DNA from: an uncultured Clostridia bacterium
GTDB lineage: Bacteria; Bacillota; Clostridia; Oscillospirales; Butyricicoccaceae
Reading direction: 5' to 3'
DNA: 43,154 nt
Assembly (NCBI GenBank): GCA_910586575.1
Contig: CAJUJQ010000008.1
Coordinates: forward strand, 1-43,154
Shown: positions 8,527 through 16,268 of the stretch, piece after piece
Numbering within the stretch: position 1 is the stretch's first letter
Layout of the letters: each line of letters starts with the position of its first letter
The notes under the pieces: model-generated
Database searches by the model: none
Seen by the model: only the letters and a program-made list of their open reading frames with translations
What the model was told of the DNA's origin: nothing
Position numbers and translations under genes: made by a program

Positions 8527-9948
8527 TTAAGAGAACGCCGCGGTCACATAGGCCGGGTCGTACTCCAGAATAAAATCAATTTCCTGCGCGGGGCTGGGCG
8601 GCGTCATGAAGATATGAATCTTGATAATGCCTGCCATCAGGTCAAGCACGTTGTTTTCACTTTCCAACAGCTCCGCGCGCCCGCCGAGCAGGCGTTCCAT
8701 GTTGGTCAGGCCATTGAGCCAGATGTTGCAGGTATCCAGGATGGAGTCCGCAAAGCGGCGGGTCATCGGCTTGTCCAGCTTGCTCCAAAAGGTACGGATT
8801 ACTGTATTGCCAACCCAATCGAACATCCGCGAGACAGGGATAAAATAATCCTTGACGTCGGTATTGGCAGGATAGCAGGCTGTATAGTTGTTGCGGCACG
8901 TCCAGCCCATGGACATGAAATTCAACGCCGTGACAATGCCATAGCCGGCAATGATGCAGGACTGTTCAAAGGTCAGGCCGACCTCGGTCCCGTCCGCCAG
9001 GCAGCAGCAGTCCATCTGATAGCGCTTGTTGGAAGGGCTTTCGTAGGGGCAGCCCATGTTCGCGGTATCCACCTGCGCCATCAGCCCCGCAAGCTGGGTG
9101 CTCATATGGAACCTGTAATCCCCGAGCTGAACCATCGGCCAGCAGAGGATTTGGTTTTCGTCTATAAAATTATTCCTGTTTTTGTAGCCAATCAGGTCGG
9201 AATACTGCCGCACACCGTCAGGGCCGCTGTCACAATCGATAATCGCCTTTGCGTGGAACAGGCCGTTAATCCCCGCCGCCTTGGCCGCCATAACCGCCGC
9301 TACAACGCTGTTATGGGAGTAGCCCGGCGCACAAATCAGGTCAGGGATTACGCCAACCGTATTCATGCAGGAATCAATTTCGCCCAGCCCTTCCACGATA
9401 TCGGCGACAACAATTTCATCCGTTTTGACCTGATATCCGCCGATTGTCAGCGCGGCCGCGCTGTAATGGCTGCCCGAACTGAGCAGCTCGACAATACACG
9501 CATTCTTGTTTTCGTCGTACAGGATGGAATAATCCTCATCCAGCGTGAGCGCATCCGTCCCGTTTTTCACCGTCAGGGTATCCGCAATCAAATCAAAAGG
9601 CAGCTTTACGGCGTGTTCCTCCACCGTGTACTCTTTTTCTTCCACTGCGGTACGCATTTTGTCCGGGTCCAGGACGTTGCAGAAAATGACCGGCTGACAG
9701 CCGAACAGCTGGAAATGGGAATAGATGAATTCGCACAGCGTGTACCTTTCCCAATCGTAGGAAAAGCCAAGCTTGTCCACCGCTTCCGACCAGCTGGTGA
9801 CAATTACCGGCGTGTTCACCTTCGCGGGATTTGCCGCCGCGTGCACCGGTGCCAGCCCGACCACATACGGCACGCCAACATCCGCCGTTACCGGCGTGCT
9901 GACCGAAGTCGCCTGTTCATATACATGAACACCTAAATTCACAGCCAT
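8527..9948 (-). CDS. FI: Tail sheath protein (P2 gpFI-like)
   Basis: The protein has 473 residues, normal for a myovirus sheath. The N-terminus GVHVYEQATSVSTPVTADVG and the segment VVGLAPVHAA are typical of the family; the central part carries the NVLDPDKM motif and the C-terminal third the WGNRTFWSKLDKPMTRRFADS-type region that mediates sheath contraction contacts (seen here as NTVIRTFWSKLDKPMTRRFA). Its presence shows that the tail is contractile. The upstream 113-residue gene touches its start (1-nt overlap). Confidence 0.95.
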   Translation of the reverse strand: MAVNLGVHVYEQATSVSTPVTADVGVPYVVGLAPVHAAANPAKVNTPVIVTSWSEAVDKLGFSYDWERYTLCEFIYSHFQLFGCQPVIFCNVLDPDKMRTAVEEKEYTVEEHAVKLPFDLIADTLTVKNGTDALTLDEDYSILYDENKNACIVELLSSGSHYSAAALTIGGYQVKTDEIVVADIVEGLGEIDSCMNTVGVIPDLICAPGYSHNSVVAAVMAAKAAGINGLFHAKAIIDCDSGPDGVRQYSDLIGYKNRNNFIDENQILCWPMVQLGDYRFHMSTQLAGLMAQVDTANMGCPYESPSNKRYQMDCCCLADGTEVGLTFEQSCIIAGYGIVTALNFMSMGWTCRNNYTACYPANTDVKDYFIPVSRMFDWVGNTVIRTFWSKLDKPMTRRFADSILDTCNIWLNGLTNMERLLGGRAELLESENNVLDLMAGIIKIHIFMTPPSPAQEIDFILEYDPAYVTAAFS

Positions 9949-10289
9949 TACTTACCTTCCTTCCTGCCCGCGGCAATGCGCTGATAGTTTTTATAAAGCG
10001 CGTTGCCGGGCGTCTTGACCTTCAGCCGGGACATCGCCAAATCCTCCCCCGATACAATCATGGTTTTCACCAGGGGGTATTTTGCAATCGCTTCGGCGGC
10101 TTCCTTCAGCACCTCGGCGCGCGTGCCGCGAAAAACCTTGCCCGACTGCATCAGCCCCGCAAGGTTCGGACCGATGTAACAGTAGATCCCGGACGGGTTC
10201 TTTTCCCCGTTCGGTGCAGGCTCCGTACCGGGTACCGCCATTGCGGGCGCTTCCATCGTTTCAGGTACCTGCGCCTCCTTCTTTGCCAT
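9948..10289 (-). CDS. Small tail-region protein of unknown function
   Basis: I do not recognise a named family. The start at 10289 is chosen because AAAGGATGG lies at the right distance and the protein then begins MAKKEAQVPE. The 113 residues consist of a proline/alanine-rich, probably disordered N-terminal third and a basic C-terminal half (TPGNALYKNYQRIAAGRKEG). Its start lies 29 nt inside the end of the upstream gene and its stop touches the sheath start, so it belongs to the neck/sheath transcription unit. Proteins of this size preceding the sheath gene occur in many phages. Confidence 0.6.
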   Translation of the reverse strand: MAKKEAQVPETMEAPAMAVPGTEPAPNGEKNPSGIYCYIGPNLAGLMQSGKVFRGTRAEVLKEAAEAIAKYPLVKTMIVSGEDLAMSRLKVKTPGNALYKNYQRIAAGRKEGK

Positions 10290-10785
10290 CTGTAACCATC
10301 CTTTCAATACTCGGAATTTTCCATATAGAATACATCTCCCCCAAGAAATAAGGGGCTGTCGGGTGCTCACCGTCATCCGGGTATACTAGGGAATCCAGCC
10401 CCGCACCCATATCAAGCCGGAACTGCTTGCCAATCACGCGCCGTTCCAGCAGCTTTATCCGCAGCCGCTCCATCAGGTTCAGCAGCTGCATGCCGCCCTC
10501 CTGCGCGTCCTCGCTGTACACACAGAATACCGTGCGCACAACCACCTGCGCCGAAATCAGCTGCCCAGCGGGCTGTACATCCTTCCGGGTGACCAGCTGA
10601 TGCAGGACATAGGGTGCTTTCTCTACGGCGTCACTGAACTCCGGCAGCCGGGCGCGGAACACGAGCGGAGCGCGGGGCGGCGGTGGCTCCATATCCTCAT
10701 CAGGCAGCGCAACCGGCAAAATGAGATCCTTCACCGCCTCCTCGGTAAAATCCCGCAGGCGGTCCAGTAAAATAATTGATGTCAT
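10261..10785 (-). CDS. Probable neck/tail-completion protein
   Basis: A 174-residue protein with an N-terminal helix (RLRDFTEEAVKDLILPVAL), a proline patch, and then a strand-helix pattern (VVVRTVFCVYSEDAQEGGMQLLNLMERL) resembling tail-terminator or tail-completion proteins. Position, directly after the gpZ-like gene and before the sheath, supports a role at the head-proximal end of the tail. The fold assignment is inference from position and size, not from a recognised motif. Confidence 0.6.
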   Translation of the reverse strand: MTSIILLDRLRDFTEEAVKDLILPVALPDEDMEPPPPRAPLVFRARLPEFSDAVEKAPYVLHQLVTRKDVQPAGQLISAQVVVRTVFCVYSEDAQEGGMQLLNLMERLRIKLLERRVIGKQFRLDMGAGLDSLVYPDDGEHPTAPYFLGEMYSIWKIPSIERMVTDGKEGGAGT

Positions 10786-10789
10786 GTTC

Positions 10790-11437
10790 TCACCTGTATC
10801 CGTTCAGGAACGCGTTGATTTCATGCTCCAGCCAGCCGTCAAACCGTTCGGAGGCTTCACGCGCCAGCTTTTCATAGACCTCCTTCGCTCCCAGCATCTG
10901 CGGGACAGACGAACCCATGATTTCCTCAATCGCGTCGCCGCCTGCGGCGGTTGCCCCTCCGGTGCGCTGGAAGATACCGGTATGCCCGGATTTCATCCTG
11001 GCGACGAACGCGTGATGGAACACCTTTGCCGCCGTCCCCTTCAGCTGGTGACCGTAAGCCTCAACCGATGGGTGCACCAGCTTCCAGTGTCCGCCGACGA
11101 TTGCCCGTACCGTGCGCCCGGTGTCCTGCGCCGGCATGGCCGGGGATGCTCCGGTATAGCGATAAAGCGGGATTCGCCTGCCGGTAAAATTGATGTTTAC
11201 CTGACAGCCGCCGCCGTGCTCTGAATAGTGGACAGCGACATCGGCGGCGGCTCTCGCGACTGCGGCCGGGATGGCATACCGCTCTCGGACCGCCTTTGCG
11301 CTGTTGGTGCGGATATAGGCGCCGACACGTTTGTTTGCGCTTTTCAGCGCGGCACGGTATTTGTTGGGGTCGCCCAGGAGCCGCTGCGCACGCACAAGCG
11401 TTTCCTGCCCTGCCAGGCTGATTCGGATATCGCTCAT
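10790..11437 (-). CDS. Minor tail protein Z-like
   Basis: Start at 11437 (MSDIRISLAG), overlapping the upstream stop as ATGA; 215 residues. It has the pattern of the prophage minor tail protein Z/HK97 gp10-like group: an early LVRAQRLLGDPNKYRAALKSANKRVG helix, then a beta segment INFTGRRIPLYRYTG, a conserved HAFVARMKSGHTGIFQR motif and a C-terminal helix. These proteins act in head-tail joining or tail completion. The neighbours on both sides are connector genes. Confidence 0.75.
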   Translation of the reverse strand: MSDIRISLAGQETLVRAQRLLGDPNKYRAALKSANKRVGAYIRTNSAKAVRERYAIPAAVARAAADVAVHYSEHGGGCQVNINFTGRRIPLYRYTGASPAMPAQDTGRTVRAIVGGHWKLVHPSVEAYGHQLKGTAAKVFHHAFVARMKSGHTGIFQRTGGATAAGGDAIEEIMGSSVPQMLGAKEVYEKLAREASERFDGWLEHEINAFLNGYR

Positions 11438-11823
11438 TTGCTGCGCACCGCCCTCAACTCGACTTGCAGCATACCCATTTCGCACCCGGAAGAAACCACA
11501 TAATACTCACGGAAACGTCCGCTGCCCTCCGCAGTGCTGATTTTGATTGTCTTATTCGGTGCGGGCGTCCTCCCGCCAAGATCCTTCCGCGCGCAGTACA
11601 ACATCACCGTGTTCTGATGCAGCCCGGAAGCGCTGTCCGAGCCGCTGCGCCCGCTGCCGCTGGCGGTTACGCGCTCACGGTCACTTTCCGAAAAGGCCTG
11701 CAAAGAAACCGGGATATCCGCGCAGGCCGCGCCGTCATAAAGGACGGTGCGCCGCTCGGAAAACTCATCCGGGTTCAGAAAAACGCTGTGCATATCAGCG
11801 GCGATACTGTCCTTAAACGTCAT
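11434..11823 (-). CDS. Head-tail joining protein
   Basis: A 129-residue protein beginning with a segment (FKDSIAADMHSVFLNPDEF) characteristic of head-tail joining proteins in Firmicutes prophages, followed by a YDG-x(3)-ADIPV strand and a beta-rich remainder. A serine/glycine-rich loop sits near residue 55. It overlaps the next gene by the ATGA motif and the previous gene by 11 nt, so the connector genes are tightly coupled. Role inferred from motif and order. Confidence 0.72.
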   Translation of the reverse strand: MTFKDSIAADMHSVFLNPDEFSERRTVLYDGAACADIPVSLQAFSESDRERVTASGSGRSGSDSASGLHQNTVMLYCARKDLGGRTPAPNKTIKISTAEGSGRFREYYVVSSGCEMGMLQVELRAVRSK

Positions 11824-12013
11824 TGCCTGCCTTCTTGCCAGATTCCCTCTTTTTGGGGATTTTGATTTCCGGCGCGGGTTCCGTCTCCTCGCGGATGCTT
11901 CCAGACCTCAGCCAGGCTTCCACCATTTTCGTATCGCCCCCGGGGATGATATCCCCGCGCTGGTACCATTGCCCCATAAATAAAATCGGGCGCTGCGCAA
12001 TCAGTTTTTTCAT
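11813..12013 (-). CDS. Small connector-region protein, function unknown
   Basis: The product has 66 residues: an N-terminal strand pair (LIAQRPILFMGQWYQRGDIIPG), a short helix ending near WLRSGSIRE, and a charged lysine-rich tail. The pattern resembles small proteins found between the capsid and head-tail joining genes of Clostridia prophages. Its last 11 nt overlap the next gene. No catalytic motif is seen. Confidence 0.6.
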   Translation of the reverse strand: MKKLIAQRPILFMGQWYQRGDIIPGGDTKMVEAWLRSGSIREETEPAPEIKIPKKRESGKKAGNDV

Positions 12014-12027
12014 GTTTCAGCCCCCTC

Positions 12028-12390
12028 TCAGCCTGCCAGCTTGACCAATACGGTGGTATCCTCGGCGGCGGCACTGGCGGCGGCGTAGCCCGCAAGGGGA
12101 TTGGAAACGGTTTTCTTGGTTTCGCCCTCGGTCACTTCACGGGAAGCGGAAGCGGTAACCGTCCCCGCTTCCTCATCGAAGTAAACCGCCGTACCCATGC
12201 CGATTGCTTCACTGCTGGCCTTATCCATCCGGAACACGCCCACCATATGCACGTGCCCCAACTGACCGGCGGCAATATTCGCCGCCGCTACCCCGATCCT
12301 TCCGCCAATATTCAGGACGGTACCCGCTTCTACGTTTTCCTCGGGGAAATAATCAAGGGCTTCCCCCTTCTGCCAATAGGTTGCTTTCAT
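12028..12390 (-). CDS. DUF2190-family capsid-associated protein
   Basis: A 120-residue beta-rich protein. The sequence QKGEALDYFPEENVEAGTV near the start, then GVAAANIAAGQLGHVHMVGVF, AVYFDEEAGTVTAS and the end NPLAGYAAASAAAEDTTVLV follow the DUF2190 pattern closely. DUF2190 proteins lie directly after the capsid gene in many phages and are thought to be head decoration or stabilisation proteins. A GGAGGATTACC ribosome site precedes the ATG, 12 nt from the capsid stop. Confidence 0.85.
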   Translation of the reverse strand: MKATYWQKGEALDYFPEENVEAGTVLNIGGRIGVAAANIAAGQLGHVHMVGVFRMDKASSEAIGMGTAVYFDEEAGTVTASASREVTEGETKKTVSNPLAGYAAASAAAEDTTVLVKLAG

Positions 12391-12402
12391 CGGTAATCCT
12401 CC

Positions 12403-13974
12403 TTACTGCCCCAGCTTCACGCCGTTATTTCTCAAAATGCCCCGGAAATCCAGCACGCTGACGCCCCAATCGAGCCAGATATCCCAAATATACCCCAGAT
12501 ATCCGGCCTTTTCCGAGCGCCGGAAGCTGGGGGCTGTCACGCCGTTCAGGTAATCGATCTGTACCGACTTCACCAGACGCGAATCCGCAGCCATGAACCA
12601 CGGGCATACCCCGTCCTTTGCCAGGACATTCAGCGTACCCTCCTGCACGATTTTAAGCTTGTTCCGGTACTGCGTGTTCAGGACATTAACCGTATGGCTG
12701 CCAATGCCGTCCACGTCAATTTCTGCCGTGCCGAGCAGCTGGTGAAGCTTCATCCCGTAGCCGACCGGCACGATGATGGTCGCAGGCTCGACCATAATGC
12801 TTTCCCCGAACTGGTCGGTCTGCATCCCCATCATCAGGATCATTTCTTCCAGCGTCTTGATGCTGGGCGCGCTGCCTGTGGCGGTCAGGTTCTTATGTAC
12901 GGCGTCAAACAGTGCCGCGCCGTCAAAAATGGCAGGGTTTTCAAACAGCAGCTCATACACCTGCCGGTTGATCTTGCGTTTCGCCCTGCTGGCATACTGC
13001 GCGGGCATCGCGGCCAGAAAGCCGATATCATCGTTGATGAACGCTTCACGGGTCATGGTGAACTGTGTGCCGTAGCTGTCCAGCTTGCGGTTCGGCAGCA
13101 TGTCCGTCTGGAGCGTGCTGTGCTTCAGCTCGCCGCCTTCGGAAACCTTGTAAAAGTCCCCGCCGCCCAGGACGTAATTATGGTCCTTGGTGTTCTTGAA
13201 ATCGGGCAGCGTCCCGCGGCTGGTCCACTCCTCAAAGGTGCAGGGTACCAGGCTGTACTGCTGGACAATGGACTTTTTAATCGCGTCGTCCAGGATTGCG
13301 GGGAAGGATGCCGTCGGGCTCATGAACTGCCGCACCGCCTGATCCCACAGCGACGCGCGGGACTGGCGCAAAAGCTCCGTGACCGTACCCTCGCCGCTGC
13401 GCGCCATGCTTTCGATCAGGATGTCCCGGACGGACATGCCGCGCAGCTCCTCCGCGCCCTCGGCGGGCTTCTCCAGCTCAACGCCGGCCTGCATCAGCAT
13501 CGCGTCACACGCCGCGCCGCGAAAATCATCCTCGCCGTCATCGCGCGCACGCGCCACAATCGGCGCGCCATGCTGCACCAGATGCTCAATCGCGGCAGCG
13601 CGCACAGTATCCAAAGACGCTCCGCTGCGGATATACTCCTCGGGAGCCAGGCCGGTCTGCCCGCACAGCGCCATAATATCGCTGATCCGCTGCCGCTCCT
13701 CGGCAACCGCGCGCTGGGCGTCGCCCTCGCTGGGCGGAAGTGTACCCGTTCCGCCGGGTACGGCGGGAGCCGCCCCGCGCTGCCTTTCGTCCGGTTCGCG
13801 CTGCCTTTCGTCCGGTTTGTTCTGGCTTCTTTCCGGTTCGTCCGGCTCGGCGTCGAGCTTGCGCTGAAGCTCATCGAACTCGGACTGCTCCTCCGCCGTC
13901 AGGCCGCGCCCGGCGGCACGCGCCGCATCCAGAATTTCCTGCTGGCGCTTAATCCACTTCTTTTTCTTGTTCAT
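12403..13974 (-). CDS. Major capsid protein with N-terminal scaffold (HK97 fold)
   Basis: Start at 13974, chosen because GGAGGAACGACG precedes the ATG; 523 residues. Residues 1-110 form a charged coiled coil with a proline/arginine-rich stretch, the delta (scaffold) domain removed by the protease. Residues 110-240 are an alanine-rich region, and the C-terminal 280 residues look like the HK97 capsid core (SFPAILDDAIKKSIVQQY, later MTREAFINDDIGFLAAMP). The adjacent prohead protease gene supports this. A 21-nt tandem duplication lies in the delta region. Confidence 0.9.
   Translation of the reverse strand: MNKKKKWIKRQQEILDAARAAGRGLTAEEQSEFDELQRKLDAEPDEPERSQNKPDERQREPDERQRGAAPAVPGGTGTLPPSEGDAQRAVAEERQRISDIMALCGQTGLAPEEYIRSGASLDTVRAAAIEHLVQHGAPIVARARDDGEDDFRGAACDAMLMQAGVELEKPAEGAEELRGMSVRDILIESMARSGEGTVTELLRQSRASLWDQAVRQFMSPTASFPAILDDAIKKSIVQQYSLVPCTFEEWTSRGTLPDFKNTKDHNYVLGGGDFYKVSEGGELKHSTLQTDMLPNRKLDSYGTQFTMTREAFINDDIGFLAAMPAQYASRAKRKINRQVYELLFENPAIFDGAALFDAVHKNLTATGSAPSIKTLEEMILMMGMQTDQFGESIMVEPATIIVPVGYGMKLHQLLGTAEIDVDGIGSHTVNVLNTQYRNKLKIVQEGTLNVLAKDGVCPWFMAADSRLVKSVQIDYLNGVTAPSFRRSEKAGYLGYIWDIWLDWGVSVLDFRGILRNNGVKLGQ
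13778..13819 (-). repeat. 21-nt tandem duplication in the capsid delta domain
   Basis: Two consecutive 21-nt units (13778-13798 and 13799-13819) encode two almost identical heptapeptides, PDERQRE and PDERQRG; a more degenerate third copy follows to about 13840. The repeat keeps the reading frame and lies in the linker region expected to be cleaved away. Confidence 0.8.
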
Positions 13975-14527
13975 CGTCGTTCCTCCAATGCTTATTTTTG
14001 TTAACCTGAATTTGGCGCTCGTACAAGGAAATATCCCCGGCATCCGACCGCCCCACGCCGACAGTCGCGTCCGCCGGTACCGAAACGATGGATACTTCCA
14101 GCGGCGTCCACTTCCGGGCAATGCTGCACGGGCCGGTGAAGCGCCCGTCCGCCGAAACCGCCCCGGCTTTGACCTCCTCCCACGAATCCACGCTGTAGCG
14201 CACGGAGGTGGTCTTGAGTGTGCCGGATTTTACCTTGCCAAAGATTTTTTCGGCTTCATCATCGGTGTCAAACTCCACCTCAGCCATGCCGCGGCTATTC
14301 TCCACCCAAGCCCTGACCACCCTGCCGAGCACCTGGTCTACATCGTGGTTGAACAGCAGGACGCCGGTTTCATTCAGCCGGGACAAGTCCAGCGCACCCT
14401 CCGCGTGATCCAGCACCTCCATGCCAAAATAACGCCGGTACGGGGTTTCGCTTGAAAAGCTGATGGTACGCCTGCGGCTGTCCTGCTCACCCGCCGACCG
14501 TTCCGGCGTCAGGATTCCCGCCGCCAT
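13949..14527 (-). CDS. Prohead protease (HK97 family, peptidase U35-like)
   Basis: Start at 14527, preceded by AAAGGA; 192 residues. The protein has the U35 layout: RRYFGMEVLDH early, then VLLFNHDVDQVLGRV containing the catalytic-type histidine, a central segment GTLKTTSVRYSVDSW containing the serine, and the PLEVSIVSVPAD strand that ends the protease core. It processes capsid subunits during maturation. Its 5' end overlaps the portal gene by 41 nt and its 3' end overlaps the capsid start by 26 nt. Confidence 0.9.
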   Translation of the reverse strand: MAAGILTPERSAGEQDSRRRTISFSSETPYRRYFGMEVLDHAEGALDLSRLNETGVLLFNHDVDQVLGRVVRAWVENSRGMAEVEFDTDDEAEKIFGKVKSGTLKTTSVRYSVDSWEEVKAGAVSADGRFTGPCSIARKWTPLEVSIVSVPADATVGVGRSDAGDISLYERQIQVNKNKHWRNDDEQEKEVD

Positions 14528-15950
14528 CGTCCTTTGCCTCCCCGTACAATCCCTCGGTTTGCCCAAAAATCACACCTCCCAAATCAATCCCATGCTGTTC
14601 GCGGGCGTATTCCAGAACGTCCGCAATATCGTCAATCTGTGTCTGCCAGTCGCTGCCGTTCTCCGCGGCAAGCTGCTTCCAGGTCTTTTGCCCGGTTTGC
14701 AGGGCGACCTTCACGGCGGACGCCTCCTTCAAGGGGTCAATCCACGGCTTCGGCGGCTTCACCCAGCGATGGGCAAGGTATTGCTGCTTGTTTTCCCAGA
14801 AATCAGCCGCCCGGATTTTTCCCGCCAGCACCGCAGAAATCAAGAATGTCTCGTAGATTTCGTCCAGCACCTCATGCAGCAGCTCGGTTTCCTCCGCGTA
14901 GGTCATGCCGTCCTCAATCATGCCCTGCCGCGCGGAAGAATACGTGCTTTCCTTCATATCACGCGCAACGGATTCATAGCTCAGCCCCTGCCCGGAGGAA
15001 ATCAGGTGCTGCTGCAAGCTGATATAGCTGGCCGCGTCGGTTGCCTGCCCTTGCGGGTTGACAACCTCGATTTCGTCCCCGTCATTCAGCTCGCCAATCA
15101 TGCCAGGGGAAATGGTCTTGCCCTCATAGCTCTTGCCCATGCGCAGCGGCCCGCCGCCGAGCGCGCGGCCGATCCCTTCGCCGATACCCTTCGCGAACGG
15201 CACCACGCGCTTGATAAAAATGGCAAGGCACGCCTCGATGCGCTGCTTGACTGCCACGGCAATCATGAATTCATTGATATCCCGGATGCGGGTGATGGTC
15301 TGGCTCATGTCGCTCATCTCCCGCAGCTGGGAGGGGCGGCGCTTGCTGAAATAGAAAATAGCGTCCTTGGCTTCAATGTAAACCGGATTGGTTTCCATAA
15401 AGCCGTCAACCGGATATTGCCGGAGCCAATAGCCGACAGGCCGGTTGTAGGGCGTATACTCAATGCCGCCGACTACGCGGTTGCCCTGATGCTTCGGCAC
15501 AAACTGCGTGCCGTCCAGCTCGTCCACCTCAAACAGCTGAAGCTGAAAAGGGACGATCCCGTCACGCGTGTACCGTTTGACAAACAGGATGCCGCCGTCT
15601 ACCTTCTTCCGGCGCACCGCCATGCGCAGCATCTGGCCAAGGCTTTGCGTGCCGGTCACGTCGCAGTTCTGTTTTTTGCACCAGTGCTTCCAAAGCGTTT
15701 CAATTTCATCATTCAGGCTTTGGCTTCCGGTTTCCGCTTGCAGTGTAATCCCGCCGCCGACCGTGTTGCGTACAAACGCGCCAATCACGGCATTCATCAT
15801 ATCGCTGTTGCGTTCCAAGTCCCGCGCCCTGGCGCGCACGGTATCCCGGCTGTAACGGTCTGTGTATTCCGCGCTCTGATTGGATACCCGCCAGTTCGCG
15901 TTCAGGCGGGAAGGGTCACCCGCGTCATAATGACGCTGCTCCTCCATCAC
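14487..15950 (-). CDS. Portal protein (lambda gpB family)
   Basis: The first standard start is the GTG at 15950 (487 residues), but the same frame continues upstream to 16022 and reads NWLDHLIGWISPKWGTQREA, which matches the usual N-terminus of lambda-family portals. The true start is therefore probably upstream, at a non-standard codon (see the finding on 16022). The core has the family motifs YDAGDPSRLNANWR, RNSDMMNAVIGAFVRN, NTVGGGI and the C-terminal KPPKPWIDPLKEA. The portal forms the dodecameric DNA gate of the head. It lies between gpW and the protease, as expected. Confidence 0.92.
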   Translation of the reverse strand: MMEEQRHYDAGDPSRLNANWRVSNQSAEYTDRYSRDTVRARARDLERNSDMMNAVIGAFVRNTVGGGITLQAETGSQSLNDEIETLWKHWCKKQNCDVTGTQSLGQMLRMAVRRKKVDGGILFVKRYTRDGIVPFQLQLFEVDELDGTQFVPKHQGNRVVGGIEYTPYNRPVGYWLRQYPVDGFMETNPVYIEAKDAIFYFSKRRPSQLREMSDMSQTITRIRDINEFMIAVAVKQRIEACLAIFIKRVVPFAKGIGEGIGRALGGGPLRMGKSYEGKTISPGMIGELNDGDEIEVVNPQGQATDAASYISLQQHLISSGQGLSYESVARDMKESTYSSARQGMIEDGMTYAEETELLHEVLDEIYETFLISAVLAGKIRAADFWENKQQYLAHRWVKPPKPWIDPLKEASAVKVALQTGQKTWKQLAAENGSDWQTQIDDIADVLEYAREQHGIDLGGVIFGQTEGLYGEAKDDGGGNPDAGTVGG

Positions 15951-16028
15951 CTGCCGCCAGGCCTCGCGCTGTGTGCCCCATTTGGGACTGATCCAACCAA
16001 TCAGATGATCTAACCAGTTCGTATCCCT

Positions 16029-16265
16029 TCACCTCCCGTCAAATACTGCCGCGTAAAACCCTGACAGGGCGCTGGCGTCGCCTTCGGCGGCAAGCTGCGC
16101 GGTCAGGTCGCTTTTCAACCTGCGCAGCATCCCCAGGTCCGCGCGAGTCAGGCTGCGTGAGCCGAGCCGGTATGACTGCCCGCCCACCAGCACTTTACAG
16201 ATTGCCGTGTCCACCTCCGAAAGCAGTTCTTTCGCCGTGAGGCCGGACAGCTCCTTTTCGTTCAT
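16029..16265 (-). CDS. gpW-like head completion protein
   Basis: A 78-residue helix-strand-strand-helix protein. LTAKELLSEVDTAICKVLVG, then QSYRLGSRSLTRADLGMLRRL, follow the lambda gpW pattern, in which a beta hairpin with YRxGSRSLT lies between two helices. gpW closes the portal before tail attachment. Position between terminase and portal is the lambda order. The stop TGA is immediately followed by the portal frame. Confidence 0.85.
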   Translation of the reverse strand: MNEKELSGLTAKELLSEVDTAICKVLVGGQSYRLGSRSLTRADLGMLRRLKSDLTAQLAAEGDASALSGFYAAVFDGR

Positions 16266-16268
16266 GTA

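Noticed and set aside
14463..16013. Long plus-strand ORF over the portal gene
   Set aside because: Composition is that of an antisense shadow (His/Arg/Leu-rich), no ribosome site, and the minus strand holds a clear portal gene.
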